DNA of 64,000 bases from the NCBI GenBank assembly GCA_963930645.1, contig OZ005657.1, positions 50,877,153 through 50,941,152 on the forward strand, given 5' to 3'. The stretch comes from Salticus scenicus (lineage: Eukaryota > Arthropoda > Arachnida > Araneae > Salticidae). Within the stretch, counting starts at the first letter, position 1. The number at the start of each line of letters is the position of its first letter. Positions 23,574 to 35,110 of this stretch are shown piece by piece. The notes beneath the pieces are model-generated. The model made no database searches and was not told the DNA's origin. It worked only from the letters and a program-made list of their open reading frames with translations. The translations under genes and the position numbers were made by a program.

Positions 23574-24780
23574 ATATTTATTCTCAAATTCAATTTGAAA
23601 AATCTGTTCGCTTTACTTTATAGCATAGTGATATGGAAAACATACCACATATTCAAGCTTTTCCTGGGTTTATTTTTGGCACCAATTCTTATTTCAATTC
23701 AAATACTTCTGTTTGAAAATCACACTAAAAAAATAATATAAATTTGTTTTCAGTTTTAATGGCATCTTTATTTTGTAAATATAAAGAATTTTGTATTTGG
23801 GAGTAAAACAAAAATCTGTGCATGAAAAAGTTTAACAGAAAATAAATTTAATACGTATATTTTAATGAAAGCTATTTTAACAGTTAAATAAAAAATTACT
23901 AATTAAGTGAAAGGAGCGACGTTCTATGAAAATTGTTGAGAAAATTGAATTTATTAATATTATTAATTTATATTTTTATTAGAATAAAATATATGATATA
24001 TCAATAGCATATTCCTCATTGATACCTATATTAAAGTTGAATTGAGAAAACATTTACAATGTATCAAAACTGTTCCTTTTTTTTTTTTTTTTTTTTCCTT
24101 TCTTTCTTTTTTTCGGAGGGAGGGAGAAGCTCTTAAACAACAACATAATATAATTAAATAAGTTAAAGTAACTGCTTCCCCATGAATTTTCTCGAATCGA
24201 TTATCGGTCGAATATTCTGAAAAAGCCTTCTTTTTCACCAAATATAGCTGATCCTGAAAGGTGTAATGCACTTTTCTCGATCTTGACCTCCTCAGGCAGC
24301 AGCTGTTCTCAATCGGCCTCCGAAATCTTCAGCCCACGAACTTACGTTTCGTCGTGCCTACGGAAATTTCGTTTTCATTTTTCTTAAACGCTTTTCATTC
24401 AATACTTTATTCTCCAGAAGTCGAATAAGTTGTTTTGCTAGTTGGATGAATGTATTTACGGCATGCCTACACTTTAGGGCATCTACCTGCAGATAAAAAG
24501 TACACTATAATAATAAAAATTAAATAAATAAATAATAAAATAGAATAAAACGCGATAAAAACTGTAGCAAAAATTACTAACGATATTTTTGCATAATGTC
24601 TTCGAAACTCTTTAACGACTCTTTTTCGAAAAATAAATTCTTAAATATATATATATATATATTTTTTTTAATAATTTGATGAAGTACTAGTTGGTTTGTT
24701 ATCTGCAATAATAATTTAAGAGCTTTATCATGGAAGATTCACCTGCGGAAAAATCATAATTTTTCCAGTGCTTTTTCCCC
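23574..24780. other. No gene recognised
   Basis: AT-rich, with a T22 run at 24077-24098 followed by a pyrimidine-rich patch, (AT)n at 24645-24661, and a pocket of higher G+C at 24270-24360 that carries no motif I can name. The minus frame at 24026-24271 is inflated by the homopolymer. Confidence 0.5.
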
Positions 24781-24987
24781 CACTACTGGTGAGAGGTTCT
24801 GCAATCACAATGGGTAGACGGCAGGTGCCGTGTTCGAACCCAGGTTTTTCTTGCCTAGCCTTTCGGAGTTTTCTGTTGCTTTTCTCCTAAACTCGCGCAA
24901 ATACAGACTAGGATCCCTTAAACAGAACCCCACGGAGGACATCTCACCCAGGTCTAAATCCCTCGAGTAGACAGTTGGCTTTAATAT
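24781..24987 (+). mobile_element. SINE family S1, fairly complete
   Basis: A tRNA-like head with 'ggtgagaggttctgc', a B box GTTCGAACCC at about 24832-24841, then 'cctttcggagttttctgttg', 'aatacagactaggatccctt', 'cccacggaggacatctcacc' and 'gagtagacagttggctttaa'. This is the clearest full-length S1 in the window. Confidence 0.8.
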
Positions 24988-25622
24988 CAAGCATACAAGC
25001 ATCAATATTTATTTAGTTTTTTTATTCTAACAAAGTAGCCTGTGATATGTTTAATATTTGCTGCAAACAAGAATAAAAATATTTATAATAATAATCCAAA
25101 TGTTAGTCAGGAATCCTTTAAAAATAACTCAATGTGACTGTTTACATAATATTCTTACTTTTTTTTTATCCTTTTCCCGGAGGAACTACCCATACATAAT
25201 TTTATACTTACTTTGAAATTCTCAATACAAACCCGATTATTTTAAATTTCTTTACTTTCCCATGCTCTGTTTACTGTAAACTTTAACGTATGCTGCTTTT
25301 TTTTTTTTTTTTTTTTTAATACCCCCAAATGTTTGATAAAATGCATATTTCAGGACTATGCCAGTGTTAAAAAAAATTAGCTTTAAAGTTGAAAAAAAAA
25401 ATGTCATAATTAAAATAAAAATAAAATAATAATCATTATTGTTATTATTTTACTCAGAAAATCATTGTCAATTTTATTCAGAAATCCATCATCCATGGAA
25501 AATTTCCGTGCCTCTAATTTTAACAAACTGAATAGAAAGTCACAATAAAATGGTTTCTATTAAAGCTTTTAAAGTTCCGTTTTGATATGTAAATGATAAA
25601 TTTGTAGGTCAGGTGTCATTCA
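24988..25622. other. No feature recognised
   Basis: AT-rich with a T20 run near 25299-25318; no supported gene or element. Confidence 0.5.
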
Positions 25623-25698
25623 GGATAGCTTACATAGTAGAGCGTGCAGCGTGCACTTTACACCAAAAAACACAGGTTCGAATCCTGGCTTTGCCAGT
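25623..25698 (+). mobile_element. tRNA-like sequence (SINE head or tRNA pseudogene)
   Basis: A D-arm-like TAGCTTACATAGTAGAGC and a perfect B box GGTTCGAATCC (25675-25685) flank an anticodon-region TTTACACC that resembles tRNA-Val(TAC). The 5-prime end does not pair with CTTTGCCA at the 3-prime side, so a functional cloverleaf does not form. Confidence 0.5.
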
Positions 25699-26197
25699 TT
25701 TTACTTTTGGAAAAATTAATTCTGCCAATTCATCAAAAATCTCTAATATATAAATGGTCAAAGTTGTTATCCTAATTATTCAAAAGGAAATAGTTCTTGA
25801 TTAACATAAGTCGCTCTAAACCGAACTATTAACCCGACATAAAATAATTCATTTGCACACAATGTTTCTGTGCTTGTGAAAAATTTTTTTTAATTAAATT
25901 AAACATATAGTGTACAAATATAAGCTCTGTAATCAGTAACTTCCTTCCTCAAATGGAATGGAATGCTAAAATTATTCAGAATGTGAAACTCTTCCGAAGA
26001 GTCAAAGGAGCAGAATAATTAATGAAAGAATTCTACGCACAGATGCTTGTAGTGAATCAGTACTACTGACACATGAGAGAAAAATGTGGAATTTCTTTTC
26101 TACATTTATTTGAGATTCGGATTCGAAAAGTAACAGGTGGTCTACTCATAATAAAGTGCATTGCGAAGCAGAAAAGAATTTGCTATAAATATTCAAG

Positions 26198-26231
<34 letters not shown>

Positions 26232-26378
26232 AAAAAAAAAAAAATTCCAATGGAAATATTAAACATTAAAAAAAAAAAAATCAGATACAAATTTATGAGT
26301 AAAACTATGACCGATGAAGGTAAATTTCACTTTAATTATTTTTTGCCCCTTCTAATCGATACATCTGAATCATAGTTT
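25699..26378. other. No feature recognised
   Basis: AT-rich with (AT)n at about 26201-26228 and two A runs; the plus frame at 26073-26375 spans these simple repeats and is not a gene. Confidence 0.5.
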
Positions 26379-26382
26379 TTAA

Positions 26383-26815
26383 GGGGACTCTCTACTGATC
26401 GTCCCCAGAAGCCAAAGCCAATGTTATTCTATGGAGAATTTTGCCCCATTATAACTCATTAACCAATACATATTTTTAAATTCCGTTTTCACATTTAGAA
26501 AATACGCAACTATTAAACAATTTATCGCTTTTTAAAAATAGATTTTTTTTTTTTTTTTAATTTTTTATATTTTATTTTAAGGTTAGAAAAAGTGATTTTT
26601 TTTCAATGTGAAAATTTGAATTTTTGATCTTAAAAATGAAATATTAAAAATTTAAATAATTTTTATAAAACGACAAATTGTTTAATAGTTGTGGATTTTC
26701 TGAATGTGAAAACTGAATTTAAAAATACGTATTAATTAATAAGTTATAACGTGGCAAAATTTACCATAGAATAACACTGACTTCGGCTTTCGGAGACGAT
26801 AAGTGGAGAGTTCCC
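26383..26815. mobile_element. piggyBac-type foldback MITE with TTAA duplications
   Basis: Flanked by TTAA at 26379-26382 and 26816-26819. The left arm starts GGGGACTCTCTACTGATCGT and the right arm complement reads GGGAACTCTCCACTTATCGT. Arms of about 160 bp continue through 'gccaaagcc', 'gttattctatgg', 'attttgcc' and 'caactattaaacaattt'. The centre is a T16 run and AT-rich loop. No coding capacity. A related, interrupted copy lies at 53113-53640. Confidence 0.7.
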
Positions 26816-26948
26816 TTAAATAAAAACATTATCTATTCTTTTAAGTATCAAGATAAGATAAGATCAATTAGATAACTTTGACAAAGAATGTAATGTCCGA
26901 CATTTCTTGTAGTTTGATTTTCTTAAAAATATTTTACAGCGTATTTCT

Positions 26949-27062
26949 AAAGGTGCCAGGTTCGGTTTCCAGTTCAGACGTAGATGCTTGTAGTGATTTA
27001 GAATCCACGTAGGTGCCGGTGTAATGGACCTTAATGTGAAAAGAAAAAAAAAAAAAAAAAAA
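26949..27062 (+). mobile_element. SINE family S2 with poly-A tail
   Basis: 'aggtgccaggttcggtttcc' begins at a degenerate B box and the body ends 'gtaatggaccttaatgtgaa' directly followed by an A19 tail. Tail position and the shared 'cttaa(t/a)gtg' block link it to 19757 and 45729. The A-box half is truncated. Confidence 0.6.
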
Positions 27063-27951
27063 GCATGACAACATTTTTTCAATATATATCACATAGTTTT
27101 CAGTTCTTATTTGTTTATTACACAAATAACATGGAAACCTTTTCAAGCATTACATATTGTTTATATATTTACATGCAAAATTTCATAGCAATAAAAAATA
27201 AAAAATAAAAAACTAATGAAAAATTGCCAAAACTATTTTAACAACTATACACAGATATTGCTTCAAACGTTGTTATTGAAATATTCGCAGCAACTGTGTA
27301 ATTTATCGAATTAAAAAAAAAAAAAAAAAAAAAAAAGATAATCATAAATAGTTGCAGGGTCCAGTTTAGTTGAAACCAAACAAACATTTTCATTTACTTT
27401 TACTTTTACTCTCTTAATTATCAGAATCATAATTTTCTGTAAGTGTTTGAAGAATTTTTCACACAAGAAGAGGGATATGAAGGATAATATGCCTTTAGGG
27501 AAAGGGTCTTTCTCTAGACAAGGAACCGGAAATTGCATTTTTTTCCCTAACGTTAATTCGTAAAACGTTACAAATTCTCTTCATAAATCCACGCACTATT
27601 AAACCTAAAAATTCTGTTCCAAACTCCCCATTTTCGCAGGTGGCAAGCGAAATAGTAATTGCCACCAATGAATGAACCCACGACAAATAGCAAAACGAAG
27701 ATAAATCAAAAAAAATTTTTGCACGCTTGAGAATCGGAGGATTTTTTTTTTTTTTTTTTTTTAGTTAGTAATTTAATTTTTAATAGCCCTCTAAAAATTT
27801 CAATTTTTTTTAGCAAATGTTGAACTTGAACATGTAAGAGATAAATGAGAGATATTACTGTGATGATGTCGAATTATTTTATTTCTCTCAATATATTTTT
27901 CTTTTTAATCTGTTTAATTAAGGAAATAATTTATTGAAAAGTTTATATATT
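27063..27951. other. No gene recognised
   Basis: AT-rich with an A22 run at 27314-27335 and a T21 run at 27741-27761. Minus frames at 27311-27538 and 27495-27686 overlap in different frames and show no domain. Confidence 0.5.
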
Positions 27952-28930
27952 AAATAAAACCTTTTTGTAAAAAAAATAGAACCGACTCCAAAAAGCAACT
28001 ACTATTCAAACAACTAAAAAAAAAAAAAAAAAATTGGTACAAAATGAAACTGTAAATTGCGCCTAAATGTATAAAATAATTTCCTTCGCCAAACAATCTA
28101 TAACACTACAATTAATCATAACTTTTGAAGTCGGCGCAAAATTAAATAAAAAATTTAATTAGTTTTTAAAGGTTTTATTTTAGATCGGTAGCAAGAAATG
28201 CTGTTGTCTCGAATGATCCATTTTCATGTTTCTTTTATTATTTTATCACTATATACAATTGGTCCATTAGTAGCATCTATATAGAACAGTGAACATTCTT
28301 TACAATGCGGTATTTATGTTTCTACGAAGTTAGAGTTTCCTTTGCAAATTTGATATAACTTTGATAACTATCATCCTTGGAGGCTTTTGGATTTGGCGAT
28401 CAAAACGTAATGTAAAAATATACACGCAAGATGCATATTTTCATAATATATATTGTACGATGCATTGTTTTATATACGCTCTTAATATACCTTATGAAAA
28501 CAATCATGATATCCCAAAGAAATTAAATATGTTTGCCAGGTAATTTTACGATTCTTCTTTCACCAAGGACGTCAGATACCAGCATCTTCGCCAACTTTTG
28601 CTGCTTACGAAATCTTATTTGTTTTCTTGAATCAAAGTAGTTTTCGGCTGCGTTTTGCAGCTGACAATGTGAGATGTGTATATTGAATAGGATTTGATTT
28701 TTGTATTGAATAAAGTTATAAATTTTTATTTAATTTTGCGCCGACTTCAAAAGTTATGATTAATTGTAGTGTTATAGATTGTTTGACGAAGGAAATTATT
28801 TTATACATTTAGGCGCAATTTACAGTTTCATTTTGTACCAATTTTTTTTTTTTTTTTTTTTTTAGTTGTTTGAATAGTAGTTGCTTTTTGGAGTCGGTTC
28901 TATTTTTTTTACAAAAAGGTTTTATTTTTC
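27952..28930. mobile_element. Foldback element with nearly identical 0.2 kb arms
   Basis: Left arm 27952-28158 and right arm 28720-28930 are reverse complements. By eye they differ at one base (the C/T in 'ttcg(c/t)caaacaatc') and in the length of one homopolymer (A18 against T22). The loop is 561 bp and has only short frames. The outer parts contain 'agaaccgactcc', resembling 'gaagtcggtt' at the ends of the adjacent repeat units (29690, 30285, 31420), so the two structures may belong to one family. The high arm identity points to a recent origin or to gene conversion between arms. Confidence 0.75.
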
Positions 28931-29006
28931 TCTTTTCAGTGAAAACTTATTCATATAGCAGAACATCAAAAGATGTTCGACGGCAGCTTCACAAATCACA
29001 ACTTCC

Positions 29007-29211
29007 AAGAAAAGTGACATAACTCAAAAAATGGTTTATGTCACTGAAAAATACATGAAATGCACCCAATGTGAACAAAAAAGTTACATCTCCATATAGA
29101 AAGTTATCCACTCGAGAGACAGTTGTGCCAGTTTTATTCGAGTCATGTTATATTTAAGTTGATTTTTCTCAAATGCTGCATTTTTAAAATGTGTCACTTT
29201 TCTTGCCTTTA
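29007..29211. mobile_element. Possible small foldback
   Basis: 'caagaaaagtgacataactc' near 29010 and 'gtgtcacttttcttgcc' near 29195-29211 are inverse copies about 200 bp apart. Arms are short (about 15 bp). Confidence 0.35.
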
Positions 29212-29329
29212 TCAGATATGAGCAGAAAACTATCTATTGAATGAACATAAGTTAAGTTAAAAAGTCTTTAGAAATGTAAAGAACGGATACGCTGTATTCG
29301 TAACAAAAAGTCTGTTAGGCATATATATT

Positions 29330-31432
29330 GAACTTTATAGTGAATACGTATCACCCGCTGCGCTGGAAATTGCGCAGCTTAAAGTTCAAACAAAGAGCAA
29401 AATATGCATTGCAGCTGACGAACAGAAGTTTCGACATCGATACTTACATACTGCTTTTACCAGTGTAGCTGCATGCGTTCAGCAGTTAGAGTGAGAACAG
29501 ATTTTTGTGAGTATCCTGTAATTTGTTTATATCTTAATGAAATCATAATGAAACCTATTTCAGGCCAAGATCATTACAACAAAAGGAGTATTAAAATTAA
29601 ATCATCTCTTACAAAGTTAAAAGCTAACAAATTTCAACAACAACAACGAGAAACATGGTTTGTATTGAGAACCTCTTCCTTTATGAAGTCGGTTTAAAAC
29701 GTCTATGCGTTAATCGATGTGATCGCTTACAATAACCATACATTGAATTTTACATAGCATAAATGTCACCCGCTACGCTACAACATATGCAATGTCGTTC
29801 AAGTGTGCACAAAATAGGAAATTGTGAAAGAACAAATGCACGTTTTAAGCATCCTGTTTTTAGCATTAATGTCTAAACTATCTTTTCGTACTAAATCGAT
29901 GATGCTCTGTAATTTTATAATTCAGTTTTATTCCCTGTTTTGAACCGTTTTCGAGATAGGAACGCTAACTCCACTGTTTTCCACCAGCTGGCGCTGTAGG
30001 CGGTTGAATCGCGTAGCACATCTCCACTTTAGTACACCTATACATACCACTTTTATGACTAGGCTGCAGCTGTTCAGCAGTTAAAAGAGTCGGGACTGAC
30101 TTTTTTGGGCCCCCTGTATTTCATTTCGATCGTAAAGATATTACAATGGGACGTATTTTAGACCAAGACCTTTACAATAAAACAAAAAGTATCAAAATCG
30201 GATCATCCGTTCAGAAGTTATGAGCTAACAAACAAAAACAAAAAAACATACGCTTAGAATTGAGAACCTCCTCCTTTTTGAAATCGGTTAATTAGAGCAT
30301 CTCTTACGATGTTATAAGCTTACAAACACCAACAACACATAGCTCAAATTAAGAACACCCTGCTTTCTAAAGTTGGTTGAAAACGACTTTGCGCTAATCG
30401 ATGTGACCGTTTACAGTAACAGTACTTTGAACCACAGAGTATACGTGTCATCCGCTACGCTGCAAAGTGTGCCACATAGTTCAAGTGTGCACAGCGTAGG
30501 AAATTGCGAACAAACAACTGCACGTTTTAATCTTTCTATTTTTAGCAATAATGTCTAAATACAGTCTTTTTGTAGTAAATCGATGATACTGTACAACTTC
30601 GTAATTAAATTTTCTCCCATCTTGAACCGTTTTTGAGATAGGAGTGCTAATTCCGCTGTTTTTCACCAGATCGCGTTTTATTTTCTTTAGATTGTAAAGA
30701 TATTACAATGGGACCTCCTTCAGACCAAGATCTTTACAACAAAACAAAAATTATCAAGTAACCGTATTTTGAACTATATAGCGTATGTCTCACCAGCTAC
30801 GCTACAACGTGTGCAATGTAGCTCAAGTATGCATGGTGTAAGAAATAGCGAACAAACAAATGCACGTTTTTAGCATTGTGTTTTTAGCATTGTATTTTTA
30901 GCATCATTGTCTAAACTATCTTTTCGCACTAAATCGATGATGCTCTGCAATTTTATAATTCACTTTTTCCCTCTGTCTTGAAACGTTTCCAAGACAGGAA
31001 CGCTAGCATGAATCTCTGAACTATCTTTTTGTACTAAATCGATGATACTCTTCAGCTTTGTAATTCACTTTTTTTCTCTAGAACCGTTTTCAAGATAGGA
31101 ACACTAACTCCGCTATTTTCCACCAGGTGGCGCTACAAACGGTTTAACCTTGTACTGCATGGCCACTTTGCTATACTTACATACAATTTTTATCACTATA
31201 GCTGCAGCCGTTTAGCAGCTAAAAGCGTTGGGACTGATTTTTTGTGGCACCCTGCATTTTCTTTAGATCATAAAGATATTACAATGGGACCTATTTCAGA
31301 CCAAGACCTTTTCAACAAAACAAAAAGTATCAAAATCGAAGCATCCTTTCAGAAGTTATGAGCTAACAAGCATAAAAAAAACATACGGTTTGAATTGAGA
31401 ACCTTCCTTCTTTTTTGAAGTCGGTTAAATAA
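29330..31432. repeat. Tandem array of four diverged 0.4-0.67 kb units
   Basis: Units begin near 29330, 29740, 30420 and 30765. In order, each has 'tcacccgctacgctacaac', 'caagtgtgcacagcgtagg', 'aacaaa(c)tgcacgtttt', 'aaatcgatgatgctctg', 'gaaccgttttcgagatagga', 'ccaccaggtggcgct', 'gctgcagccgttcagcagtt', 'gatattacaatgggacct', 'cagaccaagacctttacaac' and an end 'gagaacctcctcc...gaagtcggtt'. Unit 1 lacks the middle, unit 3 is truncated, and unit 4 has an internal duplication of the 'atcgatgat(g/a)ct' block. Short frames at 29473-29697 and 30373-30666 fall inside units. Family identity is unknown to me. Confidence 0.75.
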
Positions 31433-31604
31433 AGAAAAAAAAGTCTTAAAGGCGGTGGTCTCAGAGGAAATCTTAATTTATATATTTTTGAAACAATTGC
31501 TTAGAAATTGTGTTAGGCATATCTTTAATCAGTTAATGAGTTTAATAAGTTTCTGATTCATGATGCATAATTTCTAAAGCAAAGAATATTTCTTTTGACA
31601 TATA

Positions 31605-32055
31605 GGGCAGGTGCTCCAGTGATTGGCATGCTCCTGTAATTGACATCTATCCCGAAATAATTAATAAATAAGAAAAATAATAAAATAATTTATTTTACAT
31701 ATAAGAATTTTAACATTTTATGTCAAACACTAGAGCATAGGGTACTAATAATTGGTAAAATGAATAACTAGCAGTGTCAAACACTGGAACATAGGGGGCC
31801 AATTACTAATAAAATGAAAAACTGGCAATGTCAATTACTGGAACATTGAGTGGGTGTCAAATAAAAATTCATAATAATAATAATAATAATAATAATAATT
31901 GTTATAAAATGTATATATTTTAACATATATGTGGTTTTGAATGTCTTTCATACCATATGTACTAACTTAAGATTTCTAAAGATATTTTCTGATGACTAGA
32001 ACATTAAAAACATCAGCGATTGCTCTAAAAGTGTCAATCACTGGTGCACTTACTC
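31605..32055. mobile_element. TA-flanked MITE with internal 54 bp repeats
   Basis: Left tip GGGCAGGTGCTCCAGTGATT and right tip complement GAGTAAGTGCACCAGTGATT, bordered by TA on each side. Inside, 'tgtcaaacactggaacatag' recurs at 31721, 31775 and 31829 (period 54 bp), and these words themselves resemble the tips. An (AAT)n tract at 31874-31900 follows. No coding frame. Confidence 0.6.
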
Positions 32056-32084
32056 TAATAATTCATTATTTTACATCAGCATCG

Positions 32085-33190
32085 AAATTTCACAGGTAAT
32101 AGCTTTGGAATTTCTCACAGGCAATTTGTCACAATCATATAAGCAAATAATTTTTGAAATCTCTAACAAACAATTTGTTTAAAAGAAAGCAAAGATTTTA
32201 AAATTATTCAATAACAACAAATATTTTTTTTTAAATTTATTTCATATGAATAAATTATGAATTCTAGAAGGTGAGTTTCAACAATAAAAAGGACTGGATT
32301 CACACTTTTAGATAATTTAACAAACAAATAATCTTAAAATCTCCCATATGCATTATTTTTTAACAACGTAAGCAAATAATATTGAAATATCCCATCACAA
32401 ATAGTTTGGACCAAAAACTAGAAAATATTTAAATTTCTTCAACAAACATTTTATTTATTTATTTATTTATTTTCCTGTCGTTTAAATAATTTATCAATTC
32501 TTGAAGAGGAGTTTCAATTTTACAAGCAAAAATTTTTTTAATCTCCTATATCCTTTTTTTACCAATATAAGGAAATAAAACTAAAATATCTTTAAAATAA
32601 TTTGTCACTTAAGAAGCAAATAATGTAAAAGTATTCAATAACAACAAACAGATTTTTTTCCTTACATCTATATAATTTATCAGTCCTTGAAGAGAAATTA
32701 CAATAATAAAAAAGTCCAGGCTCACACTTTCAGGAAACTTTACAAACAAATAATTTAAAAATCGCCCTATGCATTTTTTTCTTTCTTTTCTTTTTTTTTT
32801 TTTTTTAATGAGTGAAATATCTAACAAATAATTTGTCTCAAAAACAAGAAAATATTTAAAAAGTGTTCTCAGAGATTTTTTTTTTTTTTTTTTTTTTTGA
32901 ACAGGAGTTTCAACAACTAAAAAAAAAAAAAAAAAAAAAAAAACAGGCTCATACTTTCAGGAAATTTTACAAGCAAATAATTTAAAAGTTTACCATATGC
33001 ATTTTTCTTTTCTATTTATGAAATATGTAACAAATAATTTATCACAAAAACAAGCGAATATTTTTAAAGTGTTCGATAAAGATAACTTTTTTTTTTTTTC
33101 TCTCTCTCTTCGTCTAAATGATTTATCAATTCTTGAAGAGGAGTTTCAACAATAAAAAGACTAAGCTCATGCTTTCAGATATGATGATTC
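32085..33190. repeat. Satellite-like array, five units of about 200-240 bp
   Basis: Units are marked by 'gaagaggagtttcaacaata' at about 32266, 32503, 32687, 32897 and 33132, each followed by 'aggctcacactttcagg' and 'acaaacaaataattt', then 'ctcccatatgcattttt'. Units are diverged and padded with expanding A/T runs (T21 at 32878-32898, A24 at 32920-32943). Confidence 0.65.
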
Positions 33191-33614
33191 ACTCAGAGTG
33201 AGGGAGAGAAAATTCAATATACCTTTAACTTTTATTTCTTCGAACGAAAAGTATGGGCTTTATTTAATATCTGACAATGTCCATAAAGGCAGGAAGCTGT
33301 CGAAAGGAAGTGAATTGTTATGGAACGCAAAAACCAGCCTACACCAGGGTGTGCCTTAGCGTGGAGACCATTATTTATCTGAATTGAAGAGGTGATCATT
33401 TATATCTTCTCATCAACATGACGGAATATAAAATCTTGCATTAATTGTAAAAAATTAACATTGAAAAATAAAATTTCCGTAGACAAAGGTCACTTCAAAT
33501 GTTTTAATGAATCTCAAAATTTTATTATTATTATTATTATTGAAAAGTTTTCGAATAAAATGTTGCAGCTTCTTTCTTCCTTCTTTCTTTTCTTTTCTAT
33601 TTTTTGGTTATTTT

Positions 33615-33760
33615 CTTCTATATGTTTAATAAGATAGTACTGGAGTTTCAAAAATTTTCAACATCTGGTTTTTGCTGGATTCACGTGTTTTTGGATATCC
33701 TGATTTGACTATTTTTTTAAAAATATTTGTGTGCCTCTGTATTATACAAATTTTGTGATC
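33615..33760 (-). mobile_element. Fragment of dispersed family R
   Basis: Matches the outer part of family R in the orientation of 46094-46923: 'ctggattcacgtgtttttgg', 'atatcctgatttgact', 'tttt(t)aaaaatatttgtgtg', 'caaattttgtga'. It breaks off into the foldback region that follows. Confidence 0.45.
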
Positions 33761-33793
33761 AGTGTAGCTTAAGGCTGCACATCAGTCAGATTT

Positions 33794-34149
33794 CTCCCTT
33801 CCCATGCTATCCAATGGGATTTTATAAAAATATCTCATTCAAAGATGAAGTTTTCCGAATTCTGTCTTTTGAATATTACTCTTTGAACAGGTCGCTTTTT
33901 AGCTTAGTGAGCAATTTTTCGATAAAATCAATTTAAATGTTTCATTCCAGTAAGTAAATTATAGACTGTAAGTTTTAATCTCTAAGTGAAATATTTAAAT
34001 TTATTTTTTCGAAAAATTTCTCACTATGCTAAAAGATGACCTGTTCAAAGACTAATATTCAAAAAACAGAATTCAAAAAACTTCATTTTTGAATGAGCTA
34101 TTTTTATAAAACGAAGCAACGAAAATCCAATTGGATAATATGGGAAGGA
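33794..34149. mobile_element. Foldback with about 130 bp arms
   Basis: Left arm 33794-33922 and right arm 34010-34149 pair through 'gacctgttcaaaga', 'taatattcaaa(a/g)acagaatt', 'cttcat(t/c)tttgaatgag' and 'ggata(a/g)(t)atgggaagg'. The right arm has an 18 bp insertion near 34113. The loop is under 90 bp. No target duplication found. Confidence 0.65.
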
Positions 34150-34436
34150 AGAAAGGGAGCTCTATGGGAGGGAGAAGGGAGATGGTTCTCTATCGACATT
34201 GATGATGGAATCATACCAAACTTAATATATTAGATATTTATTAGAAATTCACTTGTTTATTTTTATCCAATAAATCAGTGGAAGCTTATAGAATTAGTAA
34301 CGTATTTTGGGGCATTATACGAATTTCTGCAAACAATTATTATTGTTGTTGTTGTTGTTGTAAAATTATGTACATAATACTAATGAATTCAAAACTTTTA
34401 ATACCCGAAGACCAAAAAACAAAAGAAAAAGACGTG

Positions 34437-34705
34437 TACAGTGCAGCCACATATCCTAAAACTAGCAGTGAGGACGCGTCCAAAATGTTGGAGGGATGCC
34501 AGCTTGACCGACAATTTGAAATTTGGAAAACATCCAATAATTCCGCGCTCTGTTATTGCTCATTTTCTCTGAGTCAGACGACTGTCACCCCTATTTTAGC
34601 ACTGGACTCGTTGAGTTAGCACTTGTGCAGATGCTTCCATGGTTTCATGAAATGTGGTCGAAGAATAAACATGGATATAAATTTAAAAAAAAAAAAAAAG
34701 AAAAG
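34437..34705 (+). mobile_element. SINE-like repeat S9, copy 1, with A-rich tail
   Basis: Shares with 39429-39640 the blocks 'tggagggatgccagcttga / taggggtgccaaattga', 'gaaatttggaaaacatcca', 'ctgttattgctcattttctc', 'ctgtcacccctattttagca' and 'tcgttgagttagcacttgtg'. It ends in A15 with an A-rich continuation. No tRNA-type A or B box is evident, so the promoter class is unclear. The 113-codon frame at 34278-34619 runs through a (TTG)n microsatellite into this repeat and is not a gene. Confidence 0.55.
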
Positions 34706-35110
34706 AAAAGAAAAAGATAAGATTTTCTGGCCAGCTAAACTCGTAGAACATGTGACTACAAATAGAAACAAATGATGGTTAACAGTTAAAATTAAATATA
34801 TATGTGTGGGTGTGGGTGTGGGTGTGTGGGTGGGAGGGTGTATGTATACAACGGCTGTGAAACCAATTAGGAAAATGGAAACTTCGCAATTAAATTCAAC
34901 AAAAAATTTACAATTTGTGTAAAGGTAGAAACTTTATTTAGAGAAATTAGAGTACGTTCTAAAATATTTTAAGAACTTAAAATTTTGCTTATTATATCAA
35001 AATTTTTTTTGTTAAGAAAGAATTTTTACAATGTAATAAAATGCTATTACAACTGTTGCCTGTCTTACTCATTAAAAACAGGTTTCTCGTTACATACGAG
35101 CTCCTGTACC
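34706..35110. other. No gene recognised
   Basis: Contains a GT-rich minisatellite ('gggtgt' repeats) at 34803-34848; otherwise plain AT-rich DNA. Confidence 0.5.

Noticed and set aside
25623..25698. Possible tRNA-Val(TAC) gene
   Set aside because: The B box is perfect but the acceptor stem cannot form.
32085..33190. CRISPR-like array
   Set aside because: Units are about 200-240 bp, diverged and without spacers of constant length; this is a eukaryotic satellite-like repeat.
34278..34619. 113-codon plus-strand frame with a Cys run
   Set aside because: The Cys run is a (TTG)n microsatellite read in frame and the rest is the S9 repeat.
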